Made by a program: the position numbers and the translations under genes
Source: JANLQX01 sp043775075
Lineage (GTDB): Bacteria; Actinomycetota; Acidimicrobiia; Acidimicrobiales; JANYDT01
Reading direction: 5' to 3'
Assembly (NCBI GenBank): GCA_043775075.1
Contig: JAYVSS010000366.1
Location: 1-11,259, forward strand
Length of the DNA: 11,259 nt
Notes under the pieces: model-generated
The model's input: the letters and a program-made list of their open reading frames with translations, nothing else
The model's database searches: none
Told to the model about the DNA's origin: nothing
In this document: one piece after another, positions 6,848 to 11,259 of the stretch
Numbering within the stretch: the first letter of the stretch is position 1
How the letters are laid out: each line of letters starts with the position of its first letter

Positions 6848-8407
6848 ATGGCCGACTACCTCACTTCGCATGCATCGGCTTTTTCCGATCGACTCGCCGT
6901 TATCGACGATCGACCCGGCGAAGACCCGGTGCTGTGGACCTTCGCCGAACTCAATCGGCAGGCCAATCGATTGGCCGACGTACTGCTGAACCTTGGCGTC
7001 GTTCACGGTACCAAGGTGGTCACGGTGGGCCAGAACTCCGCCGGATGGCTGCGAATGGTCCATGCCGCCCGCAAGGTTGGGGCCACGGCGGTTCCACTCA
7101 ACTACCGGCTCGCCGCCGATGAGGCCTCGTACGTGATCGACAACTGCGATGCCGAGGTCGTATACGTGGACGCGGAGTTCGCCGCCTTCATCGATAGTCT
7201 GCGCGCAGATATTCCGAAGGTCCGTCATGTGCTCGTCTTCGACGGAGAACCGGTTGGCGACCAGTTGCATGGCGATAAGTTGTTGGGGGCGGCGAGCGTT
7301 GACGAGCCAATCGTTGCGAGTGCAGAACACTCCGCTGCCACGATGATCTATACGTCGGGGACGACCGGCAAGCCGAAGGGCGCGCTCCGACGAACTGCCG
7401 CGAGGCCCGAGCAGGGCGCGGGGTTGTTGCAGATTCTGAAGTGGAGTCCAACTGATGTGTACATCACCACCGGGCCGCTCTATCACTCCGGTCCCGGTGG
7501 CTTTGCGACTACCGCCGCCACGCTGGGGAACACTGTGGTGGTCCAGCACAAGTTCGACACTATGGACTGGCTCCGCCTCGTGGACAGATACAAGGTGACT
7601 GCCACCTTTTCGGCGCCAACTCCGATTCGGATGATCTGCAATGTCAATCCGGAATTGTGGTCGCAGTTCGACGTATCCACGATGCGAGTGATGATGGCCA
7701 ACGCCGCGCCCTGGTCCATGGCACTGAAAGAGCAGTACCTCGCCCACTTCCCGGCAGAGTCGCTCTTTGAGATCTATGGTTCCACCGAACTCGGAGTGAA
7801 CTGCGTGCTCGAACCCGACGATCAGCTACGTAAACCGGGCTCGTGCGGTAAGCCCGCACCGTTCGTTGAGATTGTGCTTTTGGACGACGACGGCAATGTG
7901 GTCGAAGGTACCGGACCCGAGCATCCGGGGGAACTGTATGTGCGGAGTTCGGCCACGTTCACTACGTATTACAAGGCCGACGAAAAGTACGAGGCCGATC
8001 GCCGCGGTGACTTCCACACCGTCGGCGACATCGCCTATCGCGACGACGAGGGATACATGTACATTTGCGACCGCAAGAAGGACATGATCATTTCGGGTGG
8101 CGTCAATATTTACCCAGCCGAAATCGAAGCGGCCCTTGAGTTGCATCCCCACGTGTTCGACGTTGCCGTGTTTGGCATTCCCGACGAGAACTGGGGAGAG
8201 TCGGTCCACGCCATCATCGTGGCCAAGCCCCTCGGATCGATAACTGCCGAAGACGTGATGTCCTATGCGCGCGAACATTTGGCCGGATACAAAGTTCCTC
8301 GGTCGATCTCGTTCCTCGAAGAGCTTCCACGCACTGGCTCGGGAAAGATCCTCAAGCGCGAACTCCGAGCCCCCTTCTGGGTCGGCCAATCCCGCATGGT
8401 CGGGTAG
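6848..8407 (+). CDS. Acyl-CoA synthetase / AMP-dependent CoA ligase (FadD-like)
   Basis: This 519-residue ANL-superfamily enzyme should activate a carboxylic acid through an acyl-AMP and pass it to CoA. The P-loop-like A3 motif is MIYTSGTTGKPKG (166-178). A5 is YGSTE (310-314). A7/A8 is TVGDIAYRDDEGYMYICDRKKDMIISGG (391-418), with the ribose-binding Asp394 and hinge residues. The C-terminal A10 motif PRTGSGKILKREL carries the catalytic Lys500. Length and order match stand-alone fatty or aromatic acid CoA ligases of actinobacteria, with no carrier-protein or reductase domain attached. Chain length or ring preference cannot be read from sequence. It lies 24 bp after the channel-like gene and close to a FadE-like gene on the other strand, consistent with acid degradation. 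Its last codons (WVGQSRMVG) are echoed in an imperfect direct repeat after vapC. Confidence 0.93.
   Translation: MADYLTSHASAFSDRLAVIDDRPGEDPVLWTFAELNRQANRLADVLLNLGVVHGTKVVTVGQNSAGWLRMVHAARKVGATAVPLNYRLAADEASYVIDNCDAEVVYVDAEFAAFIDSLRADIPKVRHVLVFDGEPVGDQLHGDKLLGAASVDEPIVASAEHSAATMIYTSGTTGKPKGALRRTAARPEQGAGLLQILKWSPTDVYITTGPLYHSGPGGFATTAATLGNTVVVQHKFDTMDWLRLVDRYKVTATFSAPTPIRMICNVNPELWSQFDVSTMRVMMANAAPWSMALKEQYLAHFPAESLFEIYGSTELGVNCVLEPDDQLRKPGSCGKPAPFVEIVLLDDDGNVVEGTGPEHPGELYVRSSATFTTYYKADEKYEADRRGDFHTVGDIAYRDDEGYMYICDRKKDMIISGGVNIYPAEIEAALELHPHVFDVAVFGIPDENWGESVHAIIVAKPLGSITAEDVMSYAREHLAGYKVPRSISFLEELPRTGSGKILKRELRAPFWVGQSRMVG
8377..8401 (+). repeat. Direct repeat, left copy (3' end of acyl-CoA synthetase)
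   Basis: This 25-base stretch begins CTGGGTCGGCC and ends GCATGGTC. The same 11 and 8 bases recur at 9114-9138 with a differing six-base middle (AATCCC here, CCATCC there), giving 21 of 25 identical positions. It encodes WVGQSRMV at the C-terminus of the CoA ligase. The two copies flank the toxin-antitoxin pair. Confidence 0.6.
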
Positions 8408-8432
8408 ACATCTTCTTTCTGCAGAACAAGAG

Positions 8433-8461
8433 ATGACTACATTGAGTTAAAATGTAGTCAT
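8433..8461. promoter_or_regulatory. Perfect 11-bp palindromic operator over the vapB promoter and start
   Basis: ATGACTACATT (8433-8443) and AATGTAGTCAT (8451-8461) are exact reverse complements around GAGTTAA. The right arm contains the first two bases of the vapB ATG, and the spacer plus right arm contain the predicted -10 box. This placement is typical of operators bound by toxin-antitoxin antitoxins for autorepression. The stretch is clearly more AT-rich than its surroundings. The sequence itself shows the dyad; the binding partner is inferred. Confidence 0.75.
8448..8453 (+). promoter_or_regulatory. Predicted -10 element of vapBC
   Basis: TAAAAT differs from the sigma-70 consensus by one base and is followed by six bases (GTAGTC) and then ATG at 8460. 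No Shine-Dalgarno sequence precedes the ATG, so a leaderless vapB transcript is predicted. No convincing -35 hexamer is seen at 16-19 bp upstream. Confidence 0.5.
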
Positions 8462-8714
8462 GAACGTTGGTGTGCGGGAACTAAAGGCTCAACTGTCCGA
8501 CTTCCTGGGTCGGGCGGCGATGGGTGAGGACATTGTGGTTACCGATCGGGGCAAGCCGGTAGCTCGTCTCGTCGCCTATTTCGGCGAGTCAGATCTGGAG
8601 AAGGGGACCCGGGGCGGTTGGATTGAGGCGCCGCGCCGTTCGCGACTCCTGCCGGTTGGGCGGGAGCGAGGGGAACGGTCAACATTGGAAGTGTTGGCCG
8701 AGGACCGCGGGTGA
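8460..8714 (+). CDS. vapB: VapB-type antitoxin, Phd/YefM family
   Basis: This 84-residue protein begins MNVGVRELKAQLSDFLGRA and continues VVTDRGKPVARLV, the N-terminal DNA-binding pattern of Phd/YefM-family antitoxins (PF02604). The C-terminal half (about 42-84) is charged and basic, with RGGWIEAPRRSR, and should be the flexible part that wraps the toxin and blocks its active site. It precedes a PIN-domain toxin with a 4-bp GTGA overlap, so the two are translationally coupled. Autoregulation through the palindrome at its start codon is expected. The start is set by the ATG inside that palindrome, with no in-frame alternative that keeps the whole domain. Confidence 0.88.
   Translation: MNVGVRELKAQLSDFLGRAAMGEDIVVTDRGKPVARLVAYFGESDLEKGTRGGWIEAPRRSRLLPVGRERGERSTLEVLAEDRG
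8700..8704 (+). promoter_or_regulatory. Shine-Dalgarno site of vapC
   Basis: GAGGA lies six bases before the GTG at 8711, inside the end of vapB. It is one of the few clear ribosome binding sites in the window, and it supports the GTG start and separate initiation on the toxin reading frame. Confidence 0.6.
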
Positions 8715-9112
8715 CCCTCTATGTTGATTCGAGCGCGTTACTAAAGCGCTACGTGGAGGAGCATGACTCCGAGGTTGCAAACTCGTTGATGACGAGCGAT
8801 CCGATTCTCGTTACCAGTGGGCTCGCCGAAGTGGAAGTTCGACGAAACCTCAGCCGCTTGCTCAGCGGTGAGGCGCTCGATCGCTCCAGACAACAGTTTC
8901 GTGTTGACCTTGATGCGTTCGGTCTGGTCAATCTCGACACGGTTACATGCAACGAGGCTGCTCGCGTGGCCGAGCAGACGTTATGTCGATCGCTCGATGC
9001 CCTGCATATTGGCGCCCTGTTGCGCGTCGGTCGATCAACGACGTTGCTGACCTTTGACGTTCGTCAGGCCCGGGCGGCGCGCGAGGTGGGAATCTCTGTG
9101 ATCGGCGTCTGA
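8711..9112 (+). CDS. vapC: VapC-type PIN-domain ribonuclease toxin
   Basis: This 133-residue PIN-domain protein is the toxin of the pair; such toxins are Mg2+-dependent RNases that cut tRNA or rRNA. The acidic active site is complete: D6 in LYVDSSALLKRY, a Glu in GLAEVEVRR (about 39-41), D96 in SLDALHIGA, and a final Asp in LLTFDVRQ (about 115). Length and motif order are standard, so the toxin should be active if expressed. It starts with GTG, overlapping the antitoxin stop, with a good Shine-Dalgarno site. Its stop is immediately followed (one base later) by the right copy of the direct repeat. The RNA target cannot be predicted. Confidence 0.9.
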   Translation: MTLYVDSSALLKRYVEEHDSEVANSLMTSDPILVTSGLAEVEVRRNLSRLLSGEALDRSRQQFRVDLDAFGLVNLDTVTCNEAARVAEQTLCRSLDALHIGALLRVGRSTTLLTFDVRQARAAREVGISVIGV

Positions 9113-9451
9113 ACTGGGTCGGCCCCATCCGCATGGTCAATGAGACCGTCTCCCGAAGAGGGCTTGGCGGAGGCCCTGGGGGGTGCGGGACGAGGCAGTC
9201 TGTCGCTCCTTCCAACGACTGGCCCGCAAGACCGGCTGACGGCGCCCTTGTTCGGATAATTGGACTTGAGCGAGGCTCGGCGGACGCACCTGTTGCTGTC
9301 CCGCCACTAAGGAGTTGCTTGGCGCTCCGAACTAGTGGATGCCTTCCTGGCTCCGTCGAGTCCTACCGAAGCTGAGCATCGAGGCGGCCTCGCACCGAGC
9401 GTCGGCGGCGAATACGGCGACGTCTACCGCTCGTTCGACCTCGCCGTCGGC
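9113..9451. other. Intergenic region without a convincing gene
   Basis: These 339 bases between vapC and the convergent flavoprotein gene contain only short, low-complexity frames in all six readings. They begin with the right direct-repeat copy (9114-9138). Small dyads occur at 9142-9152 (GAGAC/GTCTC) and 9159-9177 (AGGGC/GCCCT). An AAGGAG sits at 9309-9314, but the frames after it are only about 18 codons or overlap the flavoprotein gene. No tRNA, transposase or inverted-repeat end was seen. It may be debris from the event that brought in vapBC. Confidence 0.5.
9114..9138 (+). repeat. Direct repeat, right copy after vapC
   Basis: This matches 21 of 25 bases of 8377-8401, including the exact 11-base CTGGGTCGGCC and the exact 8-base GCATGGTC. 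In the corresponding frame it would read WVGPIRMVNE, close to the C-terminal WVGQSRMVG of the CoA ligase. It therefore looks like a decayed or divergent remnant of a CoA ligase gene end, left beyond the vapBC pair. Confidence 0.55.
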
Positions 9452-9475
9452 CTACTGACCGACGTAGGCCCCGAC
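9446..9475 (-). terminator. Possible terminator hairpin over the flavoprotein stop codon
   Basis: GGCCTAC (9449-9455) and GTAGGCC (9464-9470) form a perfect 7-bp stem around eight bases. GTCGG (9446-9450) can alternatively pair with CCGAC (9471-9475) if two bases bulge. The stem contains the TAG stop of the minus-strand gene (9452-9454). There is no T-run after it, so intrinsic termination is uncertain. Confidence 0.25.
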
Positions 9476-10726
9476 TCCACTCAACGCGCCCCGACGCCAC
9501 CGTCGGGGTGTAAGGGCGATGCCTCGTGGATAGTCTTCGAAGAGCCACCTCGCGAAGTTGCGCCGAGTCCAATCGGTCGACCCGGAGATGGCGACGGCTC
9601 CGTTGGCAATCACCCGGGATCGCATCATGCGCTCAAGCGTGGAAGCCATGCGGTGATCCGGACCGAGATGGTGCAGCACCTCGGACTCGTACCGATCGGC
9701 GGCTTCCGAAAAAGTATGTGTACCGATGATTGCCTCCGCTGCCATCGTTCCAGTTTGTAGGGCCTGTCCGATGCCTTCTCCGGTCAGTACGTCGCAGGCC
9801 CGGGCGGCATCACCGACGAAAAGGACGCGCCCGTCGGTCAACGCTGCATTCGTAGGTGCACATGGTATCGGCCACGCCTTCGGGCTCTCTTCGAACATCG
9901 GTTCAGATCCGAGAACCTCACGCAGGAACGGGCGGGTCAGAAGCGAATCCCAGAGGCTCTTCATCTCGCTGGTCTTGAACCCCGGACGACGCTCCACCCC
10001 AAAGCCGAGGTTGACCGTTCCGTTCGTCAACGGGAAACACCACAGGTATCCCGGCACAATCTTTCGATCAAACCACACCCACAGGGCCCGACTGGCGTCG
10101 GTGTGAACGTTGGAGACGTACTGCCGGTAGCCGTGCCATTCGCCTAAGTAGGGCGTGGCCGGATCAACGGGACTGGTGACGCCGAGGAGCTTGCGGGTCG
10201 GTGACCACATACCGTCTGCGGCAATGACGTGCGTGGCGGCGAACTCGAGGGGGCGGTGGGGCCGGTCTGGCCCGGGCGGACGGTCCGGACGGGCGACGGT
10301 GAGTCGTACTTCTCCCGCATGTTGGGAGGCGGCGGTCAGGGTATGGCCTTCCAGCACTTCGGCTCCGGCCACCCGGGCCAGGTCCACGAGGGCGTTGTCG
10401 AGTTCGAATCTCGTCGCTACCGCGGCGAAGTGACCCTGATGACGGGGAAGGGGAAACGTGCGCCGGTGGCCCGACGGCGGAGTGATCTGGACGTCGTCGA
10501 CCCAGGTCCAGCTGGGAATAGTTTCCGGACGCACGCCCAGGGCCTCAAGCCGACGCAACGCTCCGGTGGTCAGTCCATCACCGCAGCACTTGTCTCGCGG
10601 AAAGACCGCCTTGTCGATCAGCATGACCGACCGCCCGGCCCGGGCCAACGCAATCGCTGCCGCCGTTCCCGCAGGCCCGGCACCCACTACGGCGACGTCG
10701 GCGCGTGATACAGAGGAGAAGGACAC
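9452..10726 (-). CDS. Geranylgeranyl reductase family FAD-dependent oxidoreductase
   Basis: This 424-residue flavoprotein resembles the geranylgeranyl reductase family, which saturates double bonds of isoprenoid chains; actinobacterial MenJ, which reduces a menaquinone isoprene unit, is a member of similar length. The N-terminal FAD-binding motif is VVGAGPAGTAAAIALARAG (13-31), followed by FPRDKCCGDGLT (42-53) with the conserved Cys pair region. ADGMWSPTRK (170-179) and the GGR-type PGYLWCFPL (225-233) follow, then the second FAD motif GDAARACDVLTGEGI (305-319). A Pro/Arg-rich insert (about 146-159, with GPDRPHRP) is unusual. The start is a GTG without a clear Shine-Dalgarno site; TACCCT lies eight bases upstream. 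The substrate could be menaquinone, a polyprenyl lipid or an archaeal-type lipid precursor; menaquinone is the simplest guess. It is divergent from the glycosyltransferase gene. Confidence 0.85.
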   Translation of the reverse strand: MSFSSVSRADVAVVGAGPAGTAAAIALARAGRSVMLIDKAVFPRDKCCGDGLTTGALRRLEALGVRPETIPSWTWVDDVQITPPSGHRRTFPLPRHQGHFAAVATRFELDNALVDLARVAGAEVLEGHTLTAASQHAGEVRLTVARPDRPPGPDRPHRPLEFAATHVIAADGMWSPTRKLLGVTSPVDPATPYLGEWHGYRQYVSNVHTDASRALWVWFDRKIVPGYLWCFPLTNGTVNLGFGVERRPGFKTSEMKSLWDSLLTRPFLREVLGSEPMFEESPKAWPIPCAPTNAALTDGRVLFVGDAARACDVLTGEGIGQALQTGTMAAEAIIGTHTFSEAADRYESEVLHHLGPDHRMASTLERMMRSRVIANGAVAISGSTDWTRRNFARWLFEDYPRGIALTPRRWRRGALSGVGAYVGQ

Positions 10727-10795
10727 GTAGGTCCAGGGTAGTGGCGCTCGGCTGTTATCCGAGAGTCGGGTCCTGCGCAGCTCGGCCGAAAAGTT

Positions 10796-10834
10796 GGGTG
10801 ATTTGGCCCAAATGGGTTGTGAGGGCTCACCCTC
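10796..10834. promoter_or_regulatory. Nested dyads in the flavoprotein-glycosyltransferase divergent gap
   Basis: The 135-bp gap between the divergent genes holds three overlapping dyads. ATTTGG/CCAAAT (10801-10813) is separated by one base. GAGGG/CCCTC (10821-10834) is separated by four bases. GGGTGA (10796-10801) and TCACCC (10827-10832) form an outer pair. Short dyads can arise by chance in such DNA, so a shared operator or a leader hairpin is only a suggestion. Confidence 0.3.
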
Positions 10835-10861
10835 GGCGGTGGACGGGCCGAAAACGAAGAC

Positions 10862-11259
10862 GTGGTGACGCCCCCGCCGACGAACGCGTCATTGACACGC
10901 ACCGACCTGCCTGGATCAACGTCGCCGTATTCGGTGTCGCAACGCCTTCACGTGGCCGAAGAAGAACTCGCGGCGAACACTGGGCCAGCGCTGACTTTGG
11001 TCGTGCCGATGTTCTGCGAGGCGGCGCGCATCGAGCGTTCTCTGTCGTTGCTGGCCGCTGCCGGGCTGGATGGCATCCGCCTCGTCCTCGTGGACGACGG
11101 TTCAACCGATGCCACCGTGGCGGTGGCGCAAGCGTGCATCACCCGCCTCGGAATACTTGACGCCACAGTCCGTACCCTTCCCTGCAATGTCGGCAAAGGC
11201 GCCGCGGTGCGGGCTGGAGTCCTCTCGGCGACGACGCCCTATGTTGGATTTGTTGACGC
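10862..11259 (+). CDS. Family 2 glycosyltransferase, N-terminal part (cut by window end)
   Basis: An open frame runs off the right edge after 132 codons. After a Thr/Pro/Ser-rich N-terminus of about 42 residues it reads PALTLVVPMFCEAARIERSLSLL (42-64), VLVDDGSTD (75-83, nucleotide-sugar-binding Asp residues) and LPCNVGKGAAVRAGVLSA (106-123), ending in YVGFVD, just where the DxD metal motif of GT2 enzymes is expected. The N-GKG-AVRAG block is typical of polyprenyl/dolichyl-phosphate glucosyltransferases of the ALG5 type. Start candidates are two tandem GTGs (10862 and 10865); a later GTG at 10952 would remove most of the low-complexity leader. A TGA at 10820-10822 closes the frame upstream. 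It may transfer a sugar to a polyprenyl phosphate at the membrane; the acceptor side of the protein lies beyond the window. Confidence 0.85.
   Translation, partial: MVTPPPTNASLTRTDLPGSTSPYSVSQRLHVAEEELAANTGPALTLVVPMFCEAARIERSLSLLAAAGLDGIRLVLVDDGSTDATVAVAQACITRLGILDATVRTLPCNVGKGAAVRAGVLSATTPYVGFVD

Noticed and set aside
9133..9375. 80-codon plus-strand frame, and the overlapping 39-codon frame at 9140-9259
   Set aside because: Gly/Arg-rich composition without domain signals, no ribosome binding site, and the start lies within the direct-repeat copy.
9489..9508. Perfect 8-bp hairpin CCCCGACG/CGTCGGGG
   Set aside because: It is inside the flavoprotein gene near its 3' end and encodes an Arg/Pro-rich stretch; GC-rich coding DNA yields such stems often, and no T-run follows.
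9335..9760. 141-codon plus-strand frame
   Set aside because: Most of it is antisense to the well-supported flavoprotein gene, and its composition is that of a reading-frame shadow.
10397..10414. tRNA T-arm-like sequence (CGAG TTCGAAT CTCG)
   Set aside because: It lies inside the flavoprotein coding sequence (encoding RFELDN on the minus strand), and I could find no acceptor, D or anticodon arms at the right distances.
10705..11160. 151-codon plus-strand frame over the glycosyltransferase start
   Set aside because: It is Arg-rich and overlaps the GT2 frame, which carries clear family motifs (DDGSTD, N-GKG-AVRAG) and stays open to the window end.
1..11259. CRISPR array, transposase or prophage genes
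   Set aside because: No regularly spaced repeats and no transposase, integrase or phage protein motifs were seen on either strand.

Overview
The window is GC-rich, gene-dense bacterial DNA carrying nine complete protein genes and one gene cut by the right edge. The gene types (a stand-alone LigD-type polymerase domain, FadE- and FadD-like lipid enzymes, a geranylgeranyl-reductase-family flavoprotein, frequent GTG starts, few Shine-Dalgarno sites) suggest an actinobacterium. A non-mycobacterial lineage such as Acidimicrobiia is possible, but this rests on protein style alone; no rRNA or other marker gene is present.

Layout. Positions 1-1485 (+) hold a membrane-anchored HEWGH zinc metallopeptidase. 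It converges with a stand-alone LigD-type primase/polymerase (1490-2551, -). That gene is divergent from a GNAT acetyltransferase (2635-3462, +), and the 83-bp gap holds a perfect 10-bp dyad. An IVD-type acyl-CoA dehydrogenase (3497-4714, -) and a dienelactone-hydrolase-family protein (4784-5512, -) follow. Divergent from these is a channel-like membrane protein (5498-6823, +), then an acyl-CoA synthetase (6848-8407, +). A VapBC-type toxin-antitoxin pair (8460-9112, +) comes next, then about 340 bp without a convincing gene, a geranylgeranyl-reductase-family flavoprotein (9452-10726, -) and the start of a family 2 glycosyltransferase (10862 to the window end, +).

How the parts may work together. 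The dehydrogenase, the DLH-like hydrolase and the CoA ligase form a small lipid or carboxylic-acid catabolism neighbourhood; the substrate cannot be read from sequence. The flavoprotein and the ALG5-like glycosyltransferase could both act on polyprenyl lipids, which is inference. The toxin-antitoxin pair looks like an accessory insertion. Its promoter lies in a locally AT-rich stretch and carries a perfect 11-bp operator-like palindrome reaching into the vapB start codon. A 25-bp imperfect copy of the 3' end of the acyl-CoA synthetase gene sits directly after vapC, so the pair is bracketed by direct repeats.

The most general regulatory observation is that three starts (acyl-CoA dehydrogenase, acyl-CoA synthetase, vapB) have a TANNNT hexamer exactly six bases before ATG and no Shine-Dalgarno site, the arrangement expected for leaderless transcripts. 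I did not find a CRISPR array, transposase, rRNA or tRNA. The least described proteins here are the channel-like membrane protein with its large unknown C-terminal domain and the GNAT with its unassigned N-terminal half.
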